DNA of 64,000 bases from Vibrio atypicus (GCF_009811315.1 NZ_BLID01000002.1:543831-607830); one strand, 5' to 3'; shown: positions 35,026-44,811, numbered from the stretch's first letter. The notes: generated from the letters alone by a model not told the origin. Numbers and translations are program-made.

Positions 35026-35592
35026 ATGTATCTACACATGATCAGCTCAGCACCTTGGGTTATGTACCCAGAAATAGGTGAACCCTCAGAAATTGAGTGG
35101 ACATTTTTAGAACCAACAGCACAAGACGGTGATGAAGTCTTTCGCTTGATCGCTGAATGTCCTCCTCTTGATGTGAATTCCTCTTACTGCAATTTCCTCC
35201 AGTCAACTCATTTCAGTCGTACTTGTGTCCTTGCCCGTTGCGATGGCGATATTGCAGGTTTTATTTCGGGCTATCGTAAGCCTGACGCCCCTGAAACTTT
35301 GTTTGTTTGGCAGGTAGCTGTATCCCCACGATATAGAGGGAAAGGTCTAGCGTTTAGTATGTTGCGTGAGTTGCTCAAGCGAGATGGGCTTAACGATATC
35401 CGCACAGTCGAAACCACCATAACCCAAGAAAACGATGCTTCATGGGCACTATTTAAAAAGCTCGACAAGCAAAATGGCCAGCGTGGTGAAGTCAGTACAT
35501 TTCTAGATGAAGACAAACACTTTAAAGGGAAGCACGATACAGAATTTTTGTATCGTATCCCCGTTGATACCCCCCAAAGAAAAGGAAAATAA
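35026..35592 (+). CDS. ectA: L-2,4-diaminobutyrate N-gamma-acetyltransferase
   Basis: The 188-residue GNAT-fold enzyme acetylates diaminobutyrate in the second ectoine step. Seen: PPLDVNSSYCNFL in the substrate site, acetyl-CoA loop VSPRYRGKGLAFSML and TQENDASWALFKKL. Two starts are possible: the ATG at 35026, one base after AGGA, or the ATG at 35038, 13 bases after it; homologues usually begin near MxSxAPWV, which favours the second. It is the first gene of ectABC-ask. Confidence 0.94.
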   Translation: MYLHMISSAPWVMYPEIGEPSEIEWTFLEPTAQDGDEVFRLIAECPPLDVNSSYCNFLQSTHFSRTCVLARCDGDIAGFISGYRKPDAPETLFVWQVAVSPRYRGKGLAFSMLRELLKRDGLNDIRTVETTITQENDASWALFKKLDKQNGQRGEVSTFLDEDKHFKGKHDTEFLYRIPVDTPQRKGK

Positions 35593-35603
35593 ACGGTCTT
35601 ATT

Positions 35604-36869
35604 ATGGATATTTTTAACAGGCAAGAGTCTAAAGTCCGCTCTTACTCAAATAGCTTTCCAGTCGTATTTAATAAAGCGAAAGGGTGTTGGCTAGAAACCG
35701 AGCAAGGCGAGCAGTACTTAGATTTTCTTGCTGGTGCAGGATCACTTAATTACGGCCACAATAACCCTATCTTGAAACAGGCGTTAGTTGAGTATATCGA
35801 AGCTGATGGTGTTACCCATGGCTTAGATATGCACTCAAGCGCTAAAGCAGAATTTCTTACGCTGCTGAATGAGAAAATTCTGTTGCCAAGAAAGTTGAAT
35901 TACAAAGTTCAATTTACTGGCCCAACAGGTACAAATGCTGTTGAAGCGGCACTGAAGCTTGCTCGTAAGGTGACTCAACGTAGCTCTATTGTAGCGTTCA
36001 CGAATGGTTTTCACGGCTGTACTGCGGGTGCTTTGGCGGCAACGGGAAATCAACATCATCGTCAAGGTTCTGGTATGAGCCTCAACAATGTTACTCGCAT
36101 ACCTTTTGAAGGTTATGCCGATATTGATGGTTTGAAATTATTCGAAACCATGTTGGTTGATAACTCAGCTGGTATGGATAAACCTGCTGCTGTTTTGCTA
36201 GAAACAGTGCAGGGTGAAGGCGGTCTTAATGTTGCTTCTAACGAATGGTTGCAGCGTCTTAGCAAGATTTGTAAACGTCATAATATTTTACTGATTGTTG
36301 ATGATATTCAAGCAGGTTGTGGGCGCACGGGAACTTTCTTTAGTTTTGAACCGTCAGGCATTCAGCCTGATATCGTCACACTATCAAAATCTATAGGTGG
36401 TTATGGACTCCCAATGGCGGTTGTACTGCTTAAGCCAGAGCTTGATATTTGGAAAGCGGGCGAACATAACGGAACTTTCCGCGGTAATAACCACGCCTTT
36501 GTTACTGCTGCTAAAGCGTTAGAGGTTTATTGGTCAGATACCCAGTTCGAAAACCACATCGCTAGGTGTTCAGCTATGGTCACTGAAGTGATCGAGCAAA
36601 ATATTAAGCGCCACCCTGAATTGTTTGTACAGAAAAAGGGGCGCGGCATGATGATAGGGGTGGAGTGTCGTAGTGGCGAGTTGTCAGGTGAAATTGCGAA
36701 ACGATGTTTTGAAAACGGCATGGTCATTGAAACTGCAGGACCAGATGACGAAGTGGTGAAATTCTTTTGTCCTCTTACCATTACCCAATCTGAACTTGAA
36801 AAGGGGCTGAGCATTTTTGAAGATGCTGTAGACCAAGTAGTAGCGAAGCACTTTAAAAAAGCATCATAA
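35604..36869 (+). CDS. ectB: Diaminobutyrate-2-oxoglutarate transaminase
   Basis: The 421-residue class III PLP aminotransferase makes diaminobutyrate from aspartate semialdehyde, the first ectoine step. PLP-site residues lie in [14 protein letters not shown] and the Lys in [12 protein letters not shown]; substrate loops [18 protein letters not shown] and [11 protein letters not shown] are typical. It is 11 bp after ectA, and the full family length is present. Confidence 0.95.
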   Translation: MDIFNRQESKVRSYSNSFPVVFNKAKGCWLETEQGEQYLDFLAGAGSLNYGHNNPILKQALVEYIEADGVTHGLDMHSSAKAEFLTLLNEKILLPRKLNYKVQFTGPTGTNAVEAALKLARKVTQRSSIVAFTNGFHGCTAGALAATGNQHHRQGSGMSLNNVTRIPFEGYADIDGLKLFETMLVDNSAGMDKPAAVLLETVQGEGGLNVASNEWLQRLSKICKRHNILLIVDDIQAGCGRTGTFFSFEPSGIQPDIVTLSKSIGGYGLPMAVVLLKPELDIWKAGEHNGTFRGNNHAFVTAAKALEVYWSDTQFENHIARCSAMVTEVIEQNIKRHPELFVQKKGRGMMIGVECRSGELSGEIAKRCFENGMVIETAGPDDEVVKFFCPLTITQSELEKGLSIFEDAVDQVVAKHFKKAS

Positions 36870-36880
36870 GGAAGAATCAG

Positions 36881-37267
36881 ATGATAGTTAGAACTCTGGA
36901 TGAGTGTCGAGATAGCGAGCGCCGAGTCGTAGCAGAAACGTGGGAAAGTGTTCGAATGCTGCTCAAGGATGACAATATGGGTTTTTCATTCCATATTACG
37001 ACCATCTTTGAAAACACGGAAACTCATATCCATTATCAGAACCACTTAGAGTCTGTGTTTTGTATGAGTGGGGAAGGGGAAATTGAAGTTGTTGGGGGGG
37101 AAACCTACCCAATTAAACCGGGCACGCTTTATATCCTTGATAAGCATGATGAACATTATCTTCGCGCCTATAAAGACAAAGAGATGGTAATGGCGTGTGT
37201 TTTTAATCCGCCAATTACTGGTAAAGAAGTCCATGATGAAAATGGCGTATATCCTCTAGTTGATTAA
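36881..37267 (+). CDS. ectC: Ectoine synthase
   Basis: The 128-residue cupin closes N-gamma-acetyl-diaminobutyrate to ectoine. It begins [10 protein letters not shown] and carries the metal/cupin segment [19 protein letters not shown] and [16 protein letters not shown] precedes the ATG. A strong hairpin follows before the aspartokinase gene. Confidence 0.96.
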   Translation: MIVRTLDECRDSERRVVAETWESVRMLLKDDNMGFSFHITTIFENTETHIHYQNHLESVFCMSGEGEIEVVGGETYPIKPGTLYILDKHDEHYLRAYKDKEMVMACVFNPPITGKEVHDENGVYPLVD

Positions 37268-37285
37268 CTCAACATACCCTTTTCA

Positions 37286-37308
37286 GAGCAGGAGTTAACC
37301 TCCTGCTC
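37286..37308 (+). terminator. Intercistronic hairpin between ectC and the aspartokinase gene
   Basis: A perfect 9-bp stem GAGCAGGAG/CTCCTGCTC with a 5-nt loop lies 18 bp after the ectC stop and 40 bp before the aspartokinase ATG. The following tract is CTATTTCC rather than a clean T-run, so it may attenuate rather than fully stop transcription. Confidence 0.6.
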
Positions 37309-37347
37309 CTATTTCCTCCTCTTACAAAAATCTCATAAGGTCTTTTT

Positions 37348-38778
37348 ATGACTTATACCGTAGAGAAAATCGGCGGTACTTCCATGACTGCGTTTGATGC
37401 GGTACTGGATAACATTCTAGTACCTAGCGTACCCAGTGAAACGTATAACCGAGTTTTTGTTGTGTCGGCATACAGTGGTATGACGGACGCGCTTCTAGAG
37501 TGCAAAAAAACCAGCAAACCAGGTGTCTATCAATTGATAGCAAAACGTGATGAAAGATGGCGCGAAGCTTTAGATTACGTTGAACAAAGAATGCTACTCA
37601 CCAATGGACATATCTTCGCAGACCCAATGAACCGATTGCGAGCAGACAAGTTTATTAGCTCTCGTATCGCAGAAGCGAAAAGCTGTATCGCTAATATCTT
37701 CGACACTTGTCAGTATGGCCAATTTTCACTTCGTCATTACTTACCTCAAGTGCGGGAATTTCTTGCTTCAATTGGTGAGGCACACAGTGCGTACAATACG
37801 GCGTTAAAGCTAAAGAACATCGGAATTAACTCGCGTTTTGTGGACTTGTCCGGTTGGAATTCAGAAACACCAAAAAGTTTGGATGAGAACATTCTTGATG
37901 CCTTTGCTGACATCGACGTTTCTCAAGAATTGCCCATCGTGACAGGCTATGCATCGTGTCAGCAAGGTTTGATGACGACCTATGATCGTGGTTATAGCGA
38001 GATGACATTCAGTCGCATCGCTTCATTGACTCGCGCTGACTTAGCCATTATTCATAAAGAATACCACTTAAGTTCCGCAGATCCGAAAGTAGTAGGGGCA
38101 GACAACGTGTTGCCGATTGGCTTGACCAACTACGATGTTGCCGATCAGTTAGCGAACCTAGGGATGGAAGCTATCCACCCTAATGCGGCGGCTGGACTGC
38201 GAGAAAGTGGTATTGAACTACAAATCAAAAACACATTTGAGCCAGAGCATTCCGGAACTTTGATTTCAAGCCAATACCGTCCGACGACGGATAAAGTTGA
38301 GATAATTGCGGGGAAAGAAAGAGTATTTGCTTTGCACGTTTTCGATCAAGCCATGGTCGGCCAAGTTGATAATGTGAGTTATGACCTAATGGAAATTATC
38401 TCAGATGCTCACGTTACGCTAATTGGTAAAGAGATGAATGCAAACTCTATTACTTACTATCTCGGCGGGAACAATGAGAGCTTAAATAAAGTACTGTATA
38501 AAGCGGAAAAGCGGTATCCAAAAGCTGAAATAAAAGGGCGGATGGTCGCGCTTATTTCTGTGATTGGATCACAGGTGGATACCAACAAAGCGTTAGCTCA
38601 AGGTGTATTGGCGCTGATGAAACACAGCGTTACACCAGTGGCACTTCATTCCTCAATGCGTAATGTTAATGTCCAGTTTGTGGTGAGCGATCAAGAGTAT
38701 CAAGCTGCGATTCGAGCTTTGCATCAAGAATTTTTCGAGTCGGGTAACGCGAAGCAGACTGGCTGTAAAGTGGCTTGA
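37348..38778 (+). CDS. Ectoine-dedicated aspartate kinase (Ask_Ect)
   Basis: The 476-residue aspartokinase phosphorylates aspartate to feed aspartate semialdehyde into ectoine synthesis. The N-terminal EKIGGTSM (nucleotide site), VVSAYSGMTDALLE, TRADLAIIHKEYH and a C-terminal pair of ACT domains are seen. Specialised aspartokinases next to ectABC, often less feedback-inhibited, are well known. AAGG precedes the ATG. The 80-bp gap after ectC holds a hairpin, so expression may be lower than that of ectABC. Confidence 0.93.
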   Translation: MTYTVEKIGGTSMTAFDAVLDNILVPSVPSETYNRVFVVSAYSGMTDALLECKKTSKPGVYQLIAKRDERWREALDYVEQRMLLTNGHIFADPMNRLRADKFISSRIAEAKSCIANIFDTCQYGQFSLRHYLPQVREFLASIGEAHSAYNTALKLKNIGINSRFVDLSGWNSETPKSLDENILDAFADIDVSQELPIVTGYASCQQGLMTTYDRGYSEMTFSRIASLTRADLAIIHKEYHLSSADPKVVGADNVLPIGLTNYDVADQLANLGMEAIHPNAAAGLRESGIELQIKNTFEPEHSGTLISSQYRPTTDKVEIIAGKERVFALHVFDQAMVGQVDNVSYDLMEIISDAHVTLIGKEMNANSITYYLGGNNESLNKVLYKAEKRYPKAEIKGRMVALISVIGSQVDTNKALAQGVLALMKHSVTPVALHSSMRNVNVQFVVSDQEYQAAIRALHQEFFESGNAKQTGCKVA

Positions 38779-38804
38779 CATGCATCTGGTGAGTACTTAA
38801 CGCC

Positions 38805-38829
38805 AAGCCCCTCAATGTTTGTGGGGCTT
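38805..38829 (+). terminator. Terminator of the ectoine operon
   Basis: A 7-bp stem AAGCCCC/GGGGCTT with an 11-nt loop followed by ATTTCTAT lies 27 bp after the aspartokinase stop. Confidence 0.7.
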
Positions 38830-38958
38830 ATTTCTATAGATTTTTGATTTGAAAAACAACCTCGCGTGAAGAGTACGATTAGTATAAGGTTGGTGCCATT
38901 GTGAACTTGAGCGTGCTATGCCACGATAGAATGAACAAGAAAGAGGATTTTAGTCCCG

Positions 38959-39549
38959 ATGAGCGACCTGACGCCAAAACAAGAAGAGACCCTTGCCACT
39001 TTAAAATCTAACCTTCATCTACCGAATGGTGGTTTTCATAAATTGATTACAGAATTGGGAAAAGAGTACCAATTGCCATTTCAAAAAGTACGCACTGTTG
39101 TGATGATTCAACAACGTGAAGTGGAAAAGAAAATACGTCATAACTACGATTCAGTAACCGATGAAGACTTGAATCAAGCGAGTTGGCTCGCGTCCATTAA
39201 ATCAACTTTAACTGAGCTTTCCAAAGACAATGTTTCTGTTGTCGATTCTGTACGGAACAATCCTAATTACGTAAAAGCGATGCAAGCATTAGAAAGCCCA
39301 ATTGAAAGCGAAGATGATCGGGCTGATATCCTTGAATGGTTAATGCTGGCGTATGAGAAGGAAGTGTTTCAGCCTCTGCTTGCCATGTTAAGAACGACGC
39401 CATTGTACTGGAAACTGATGATGGCAGAGGATCTAAACAAGATGACCGACATCTATCGTCAGCAGTTTTGTGATTACCCAGACCATATTGCAGCCGCGGC
39501 TATTTTGTTTGAGTTGGACGAAAAAGCTAGATTTCGACCGCTTAATTAA
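38959..39549 (+). CDS. Conserved hypothetical protein, soluble, helical
   Basis: This 196-residue protein was not recognised. It is mostly alpha-helical and charged, has no signal peptide or membrane segment, and contains one Cys (QQFCDYPD). An AGAGGA lies about a dozen bases before the ATG. Its stop codon overlaps that of the convergent alkB gene by 4 bp. No operon partner suggests a role. Confidence 0.75.
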   Translation: MSDLTPKQEETLATLKSNLHLPNGGFHKLITELGKEYQLPFQKVRTVVMIQQREVEKKIRHNYDSVTDEDLNQASWLASIKSTLTELSKDNVSVVDSVRNNPNYVKAMQALESPIESEDDRADILEWLMLAYEKEVFQPLLAMLRTTPLYWKLMMAEDLNKMTDIYRQQFCDYPDHIAAAAILFELDEKARFRPLN

Positions 39550-40166
39550 TTTGTGTTTAGAAGAGACCGAAAAGTAAGATTAATTCTCTCACTTTTCGTT
39601 TTTTTTGTTTTAGGAACGGTATGTAGCCAGTGTTGCTGCATGTCACCTGCCATGATAAGTAAGCTCCCCGGCGTCAGTTCAAAAGAGAGTTTTTGCTTAG
39701 TCTCTTTATGCTTTAGATGAAATAGACGAGTCTCTCCAAAGCTTAATGAAGCAATCACAGGTTCTGGGCCTAACTCTGGCTCATTATCACTGTGCCAACC
39801 GTTTGAGTCATTTCCGTCTCGATATAAATTGGCTAGTACTGCGTTGAATGGCGTCTTAGCTACGTTGTCGCATCGTTGTTTTAAGTCAAGTAGAGCAGGG
39901 AACCACGGCTCTGGTTCCATAGTTAAGTTTGAGTATCGATATGCGTCATCGCCGTACCAACATTGCAACCTAGGTATGGGCATTGTTTTTCCAAACAAGG
40001 TGATCATGTCATTTCGCCACGCGACTTGTTGGTGTAATAAATCGAATGTACGAGAGGCTTCTTTGATGTCAATGAAGTTAGGTGCCCAGTAGAGAAGGCC
40101 GTTATTTAACGTATACCATTGGTTGACAGGTATAGAATCAGTTGGCTTTTGACGATTGTAGGACAC
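39546..40166 (-). CDS. alkB: AlkB-like 2-oxoglutarate/Fe(II) dioxygenase, DNA alkylation repair
   Basis: The 206-residue protein repairs 1-methyladenine and 3-methylcytosine by oxidative demethylation. The iron ligands His and Asp lie in NGWHSDNEPELG, the third ligand His in QHWLHTVP, and the 2-oxoglutarate-binding Arg pair in SERINLTFR. The substrate-lid residues LQCWYGDDAYRYS match the ALKBH2/3-like subgroup. It begins with GTG; no ATG is available in frame. It is monocistronic. Confidence 0.88.
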   Translation of the reverse strand: MSYNRQKPTDSIPVNQWYTLNNGLLYWAPNFIDIKEASRTFDLLHQQVAWRNDMITLFGKTMPIPRLQCWYGDDAYRYSNLTMEPEPWFPALLDLKQRCDNVAKTPFNAVLANLYRDGNDSNGWHSDNEPELGPEPVIASLSFGETRLFHLKHKETKQKLSFELTPGSLLIMAGDMQQHWLHTVPKTKKTKSERINLTFRSLLNTN

Positions 40167-40254
40167 TTGCAGTTCATCTTATGGCTAAGTTTGCGAGAGT
40201 ATAAAAATACTAGGTCTACTTATGATACTCAAGAACGTAGAAATTTGGTGGACA

Positions 40255-40281
40255 AAGGTGCCGATGAATCATCAGCACCTT
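40255..40281 (-). terminator. Terminator of the lipoprotein gene
   Basis: AAGGTGC/GCACCTT, with an inner GATGA/TCATC pairing, forms a long near-perfect hairpin 14 bp after the lipoprotein stop; TTTG follows on the minus strand. Confidence 0.6.
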
Positions 40282-40295
40282 ACATAACTAAATGT

Positions 40296-41396
40296 TTATT
40301 GAATTGTGGTAATAAAATCGTACTTATCTGAATCAGCTTTGGTTACCCAATGTTCGCCATCAAAAGGGGCCGAGTCGAGTGTAAATACATAAAAATCGAT
40401 GCCTTTGTCACCCATCACAGTGTTAAAGAAGGTTGCCTGTTTACGGTGGCTTTCATCAGTATAAGGAATCTCCTTAGCTGATTGCTGACCATTGCTCCAG
40501 CTATGTACGCCGATCTGTTTGTTCGCTTCAATCACTACCGAATCATCGGCACGTTCCAGGATGCGAACTTTTCCTGCAGCAAATAAATCCGTTCCACCCG
40601 AGAATACTGAACCCGTTGCCGTAACCATTGTGGTGATTTGGTGATTATGGATCATTAAACCCGTGTACATATTGATATCGTCATCAGCGCTACCACCGAT
40701 GTGAGTTGTAAATCTCAAGGTCATATCGCTTCCTGTATATTTTTGCACTATGTCGGATAGCTGCAGAAATGTCGTCACCCCAAGCGTTGAATGAATGCGT
40801 TCATCTGCATCGGTCACTTTTAACAAGTCACGATAAAATGCTTTGAAAGCAAAGGATGTTGTAATATCAATCCTATTGCCGTTTTGCGTCGCAGTTAGAA
40901 TTGTAGAGCCAATGCTTGGTATGTACTCAGGAGCATCGCTATTGAACTCGACTTGAATTGGTTGTCCGCTATTTTGTGTGGTGGATTGAATGAGGGTATT
41001 GTCTCCCGACACGGAGCGAACAGAGTCATCACAATTGAAAAAGTCCAAGAGCTCTGATTCTTTGTATATGGCGCAGTTTCCATCTTTACTAGAAGAAAGT
41101 AACAGATCTAAACGGTTACTCTTACTATCTTCCAACTGAATAACCGTTGTGCTTTCGTCGAGCCCTTCAGCAAACTTGATTTGATCGTAAGTGTTACCGT
41201 TAAAATTTATAGTCATAGACTCAAGAATTTGTTCACGATCCTCCATTAACTCGACCAAAGCGGCATTTGTAAAAGCGTAGTCAGCTACAGGCTTCGCTGA
41301 TTGAACTTTTATTGACGAATCTTTGCTTGAGCTTGAATTGCAACCCGCAAGAATAATCAAAGGCATTGTGAGCAAAAGAGCATTAACTTTTTTCAT
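40296..41396 (-). CDS. Hypothetical outer-membrane lipoprotein
   Basis: The 366-residue protein was not recognised. It has a clear lipoprotein signal (MKKVNALLLTMPLIILAGC) and a Ser-rich linker after the lipidated Cys. The rest is a soluble, largely beta domain with one Cys pair (CAIYKE and FFNCDD). GGGGA lies eight bases before the ATG. It is divergent from the response regulator gene at 41604 with a 207-bp gap, so it could be a target of that system, but nothing in the sequence proves this. Confidence 0.78.
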   Translation of the reverse strand: MKKVNALLLTMPLIILAGCNSSSSKDSSIKVQSAKPVADYAFTNAALVELMEDREQILESMTINFNGNTYDQIKFAEGLDESTTVIQLEDSKSNRLDLLLSSSKDGNCAIYKESELLDFFNCDDSVRSVSGDNTLIQSTTQNSGQPIQVEFNSDAPEYIPSIGSTILTATQNGNRIDITTSFAFKAFYRDLLKVTDADERIHSTLGVTTFLQLSDIVQKYTGSDMTLRFTTHIGGSADDDINMYTGLMIHNHQITTMVTATGSVFSGGTDLFAAGKVRILERADDSVVIEANKQIGVHSWSNGQQSAKEIPYTDESHRKQATFFNTVMGDKGIDFYVFTLDSAPFDGEHWVTKADSDKYDFITTIQ

Positions 41397-41603
41397 TTAT
41401 GTTTCCCCAAGTGATTGATGGGGAGCATTCTATTGGGCTGATTTGTCATTTACTGTCATCATCATGTATGGAAATGTATTGCAAGAGCGTTACAATAAAA
41501 CCAATGGGGTTTATCTATCTAATTGAATTAGAATGATATCCTCGCGTTATACCCCTTCGCGGGTTCTTTATTCAGCCTACGCATGCCAAGGGTTACGGAT
41601 TAA

Positions 41604-42305
41604 ATGACACAAAACACAATGTTGATTGTTGAGGATGATTTAAAGCTTCAGCAAATGCTTAAAGATTACTTCGTTACTCAAGGATTTGAAGTCAGCACAC
41701 TTGATGATGGTGGCGAGGCTGTGAAAGAGATCATTGATAAACAGCCAGATATCGTCTTGCTTGATTTAATGCTGCCTGTCTCTGACGGCCTTACAATTTG
41801 CAGACAGACTCGAGCACATTACCAAGGTAAGATTTTAATGCTGACTGCGAGCGATGATGATTTTGATCATGTAGCTGGTCTTGAAACAGGAGCCGACGAC
41901 TTTGTTAGTAAGCCGATTAAACCGAGAGTTTTACTGGCGCGAATTCGAACCTTGTTACGCCGACAAAATAGCAAAGTGGATAAACCAAAAAGCGATGAAC
42001 TACGTTTTGGTCAGCTATTGCTAAGAAAAACGTATAAGCGATGTGAACTGGCTGGCGATGTGATTTCACTGACCGATAGCGAGTTTGATCTACTTTGGCT
42101 GCTTGCTTGTCACCCCGACACTGCGCTGTCGAGGGATCTCCTAACCAAAGAGTTACGTGGTATTGAGTACGACGGTTTTGATCGCACCATTGATAATAAA
42201 GTTGTTCGGCTACGAAAACTGCTGGGGGATGATCAAGTTCCTGCAGAGAAAATACAGACGATCAGAGGCAAAGGATATTTATTTGCTGCTGATACTTGGA
42301 AATAA
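41604..42305 (+). CDS. OmpR-family response regulator (RstA-like)
   Basis: The 233-residue regulator has a receiver domain with acidic pocket EDD, phosphoacceptor Asp54 in LLDLMLPVSDG and the conserved Lys in DFVSKPIKP, followed by an OmpR/PhoB winged helix (about 135-233, ending TIRGKGYLF). The receiver reads closest to RstA. It lies 27 bp before its cognate kinase. The DNA target is unknown. Confidence 0.9.
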   Translation: MTQNTMLIVEDDLKLQQMLKDYFVTQGFEVSTLDDGGEAVKEIIDKQPDIVLLDLMLPVSDGLTICRQTRAHYQGKILMLTASDDDFDHVAGLETGADDFVSKPIKPRVLLARIRTLLRRQNSKVDKPKSDELRFGQLLLRKTYKRCELAGDVISLTDSEFDLLWLLACHPDTALSRDLLTKELRGIEYDGFDRTIDNKVVRLRKLLGDDQVPAEKIQTIRGKGYLFAADTWK

Positions 42306-42332
42306 CGTTACCGCTGAATATAGAGAACCGTA

Positions 42333-43655
42333 ATGCGCCGCATTTATTTAGAGTCAATCATAGGCATTTTTATTTGTTTTTTCGTTGGCCTCACCGCTTA
42401 TGAGTTCTCTGTTTATCGATGGACAACAGATTATGAGTATTTATTGGAAGAATACGAAGCGTCTGCCCATCAGGAGATGCTCCAAAACATTCTAGATAAT
42501 CAAGGTCCCGAGCAAGCATTAAGCGCAATTTCTCTATTTACCAAGACAACTCGCAATACGCTTACCACCTTTTCGTCAGATGACTCGATACCTGAACGAG
42601 TCAGTAAATACTTCAGTTTGAATACCGGTATGAAAGTCTATTTTGATGAAGATAGAGACTTGTGGATCCGACTGGATGGTATTGATGCAACGTTTCTATA
42701 TAGTCCCAACGAAGAGAGCCTTGTTCGTCAAAAAGTCGAATTTGAAAATAGTTTGATATGGGTGTTTTTCGGCACCAGTTTTGTCTTATACGGTGTTGTT
42801 CATCTTTTGATTATCTTTCGCCGAGTGAACAAGCTAGAAAAAGCGACGCTAAAATTTGCGCAGGGTGACCTTTCTTCTCGAGCTGAGACGTCAAGCTCCA
42901 GTGCTATAGGGAGTCTCAATCGATCATTTAATATAATGGCTGATCGTATTTATCATTTAATTGAAACGAATAGAGCGTTAACCAATGCTGTTGCGCATGA
43001 GCTGCGTACACCCATTTTTCGAATTCAATGGCAGGCTGAAATCTTGAAAGAAACAAGCATGAGCGTAAGCCAGCAAGCGACAGTAGAGAGTATTGTTGAA
43101 GATACCGAAGAAATGGAGCAAATGGTCGATGAGCTTCTGTGTTACTCCAAGCTAGATACACAACACATTGAGCTCGAATGCCAAACAATATCGCCAATTT
43201 TGCTAATTGAAGGTGCGCTTGGGCGGTGGAAAAAAGAGACATCATTTGAAATTATCTTATTGAATTCAGCGCACATTGAGGGGAAGATATTCGTCGATAA
43301 GAAGTTGCTCACTCGTGCACTCGATAACCTTGTACGTAATGCGATTAAGTTTACTAAGAGTAAAATACTGATAGAAGTTCATGAGGAAAGAGAAGTGGTT
43401 TCAATCGCGATTCATGATGATGGTCCAGGCATTGAAACGGAGCATCTAAGTCGACTATTTGATCCTTTCTATGTTGGCAGCAAAGCGCGTAACAAATCAA
43501 AAAGTGGCCATGGTTTGGGCCTGTCCATTGTTAAGAAGATTTGTGAACAGCATGAAGCACAAGTTGATGTTGGCCGAAGTCAAATATTGCATGGCGCGTT
43601 GTTCACTTTATCTGTTCCACTATGTAATAAACCGGCTGACAATCACATACAGTAA
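42333..43655 (+). CDS. Sensor histidine kinase (RstB-like), partner of the upstream regulator
   Basis: The 440-residue kinase has an N-terminal membrane segment (about 7-27), a periplasmic domain of about 125 residues, a second membrane segment (about 145-165), a HAMP domain (FAQGDLSSRAET), H-box AVAHELRTPIFRIQ, and ATPase boxes NLVRNAIKFTK, DDGPGIE and GHGLGLSI. It forms a two-component pair with the OmpR-type regulator. Its HAMP/H-box region resembles that of the orphan kinase at 4193-5554. Confidence 0.92.
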   Translation: MRRIYLESIIGIFICFFVGLTAYEFSVYRWTTDYEYLLEEYEASAHQEMLQNILDNQGPEQALSAISLFTKTTRNTLTTFSSDDSIPERVSKYFSLNTGMKVYFDEDRDLWIRLDGIDATFLYSPNEESLVRQKVEFENSLIWVFFGTSFVLYGVVHLLIIFRRVNKLEKATLKFAQGDLSSRAETSSSSAIGSLNRSFNIMADRIYHLIETNRALTNAVAHELRTPIFRIQWQAEILKETSMSVSQQATVESIVEDTEEMEQMVDELLCYSKLDTQHIELECQTISPILLIEGALGRWKKETSFEIILLNSAHIEGKIFVDKKLLTRALDNLVRNAIKFTKSKILIEVHEEREVVSIAIHDDGPGIETEHLSRLFDPFYVGSKARNKSKSGHGLGLSIVKKICEQHEAQVDVGRSQILHGALFTLSVPLCNKPADNHIQ

Positions 43656-43751
43656 GTATTATCAATCTTTGAGAAAGTATGCATCAACCAGCTGAGCGTG
43701 AAATCACTCTCGCTGGAGATTGCGTTGTCTTTACTTATCTTGGAGAAAAAC

Positions 43752-44057
43752 ATGAAAAAACTCATTCTAGTCGCAGCTCTGTCAATGGTTGCTACCGGTT
43801 GTGCTCAACAAACTTTCGTTATGTCCTCTGAAGTGAGTGCAACAACAAATGATGCGTTACCCACAAAAGAGCAGTCACAACACTTCTTTATTGATGGTAT
43901 TGCACAAGACAAAGAAATCGACGCTGCAGCAGTTTGTGGTGGTGCAGATAAAGTCGTAAAAGTGGAAGTGCAACAAACTTTTACCAACGTTGTTCTAGAT
44001 GTTGTTACTTTTGGTATCTATACACCTCGTGAAGCACGTGTTTATTGTAAGTCCTAG
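43752..44057 (+). CDS. Bor/Iss-family lipoprotein
   Basis: The 101-residue lipoprotein has a signal ending in VATGCAQQTF and reads very like phage lambda Bor and plasmid Iss (motifs CAQQTF, HFFIDGIAQ, CGGADKVVKVE, TFGIYTPREARVYC). These proteins are linked to serum survival in E. coli; in Vibrio the role is unknown. The ATG at 43752, preceded by TGGAG, is clearly better than the longer frame from 43698. It lies 97 bp after the kinase and may be its target or operon member. No phage genes surround it. Confidence 0.88.
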   Translation: MKKLILVAALSMVATGCAQQTFVMSSEVSATTNDALPTKEQSQHFFIDGIAQDKEIDAAAVCGGADKVVKVEVQQTFTNVVLDVVTFGIYTPREARVYCKS

Positions 44058-44146
44058 AGGTTTTTAGTTTTCCTTGACCTAAATAGTCGACGTTACATCC
44101 TTTAGGTGTTTTTGTTGGTGAAGATTTCCAGAAATACCGTTTTGAT

Positions 44147-44172
44147 AAGAGCTCTTTTTAGAGCTCTTTTTT
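44147..44172 (+). terminator. Rho-independent terminator after the Bor-like gene
   Basis: An 8-bp stem AAGAGCTC/GAGCTCTT with a TTTTTA loop is followed by TTTTATT. Confidence 0.85.
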
Positions 44173-44272
44173 ATTCGATCTATCTATGATATTTAGTTAA
44201 ATCATTAATAATCATTGATTATTTGGGGTATTCTTAAGTTTATAAAATCCTATTTTCTTAAGGAGTAGTTAG

Positions 44273-44767
44273 ATGGAGCAAACTGTGAATAGTGAAGGCT
44301 TTGTTCTCGCCTCAAGGTGGTCTCGTTTATGGGCGGTGATTATTGATTCTTTTATCGCCTTTATATTCATATTACCTGTATTGTTTTACACAGGTTTAGG
44401 TTCACGAATTCTAGCTAAAGGTGTTATTACGCTGCCTGAAATAGTGATGCTAGGTGTTTACAGTTGGTTGGCGTATTTGCTCTGTAATGGCTACTTGCTG
44501 CATACCAAAGGCCAGACGATTGGTAAGAATGTTTTTAATATAGCGATTGTTGATCTCAGCGGAAAGGGGCTAGGTTTGCCTAAATTATTCCTTAAACGTT
44601 CAATGCCTATCGCTCTTCTAGGTTACATTCCTTTTATTGGTGGTATTGTCTCTACTATTAATATCCTATTTATCTTTAAGAAAAACAGACGCTGTATTCA
44701 CGATCTAATTGCAGGTACGCAGGTTATATCTGTTGCGGTGAAGAAAGAGCTGGATGTTAACGATTGA
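44273..44767 (+). CDS. RDD-family membrane protein
   Basis: The 164-residue inner-membrane protein has three to four membrane segments and the RDD domain: N-terminal LASRWSRLWAVIIDSFIAF with the conserved Arg and Asp, LHTKGQTIGKNVFNI and LKRSMP in the middle. AAGGAG precedes the ATG. RDD proteins have varied roles, some in ion transport, and the function is open. It is followed 44 bp later by a small membrane protein on the same strand. Confidence 0.85.
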   Translation: MEQTVNSEGFVLASRWSRLWAVIIDSFIAFIFILPVLFYTGLGSRILAKGVITLPEIVMLGVYSWLAYLLCNGYLLHTKGQTIGKNVFNIAIVDLSGKGLGLPKLFLKRSMPIALLGYIPFIGGIVSTINILFIFKKNRRCIHDLIAGTQVISVAVKKELDVND

Positions 44768-44811
44768 AGTGGATGGTATTGGTTGCACCTATGCTTGAGT
44801 AAGGAGAGAAC

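Noticed and set aside
43698-43751. Longer N-terminus for the Bor-like lipoprotein
   Set aside because: The internal ATG at 43752 has a strong ribosome site and restores a normal lipoprotein signal.
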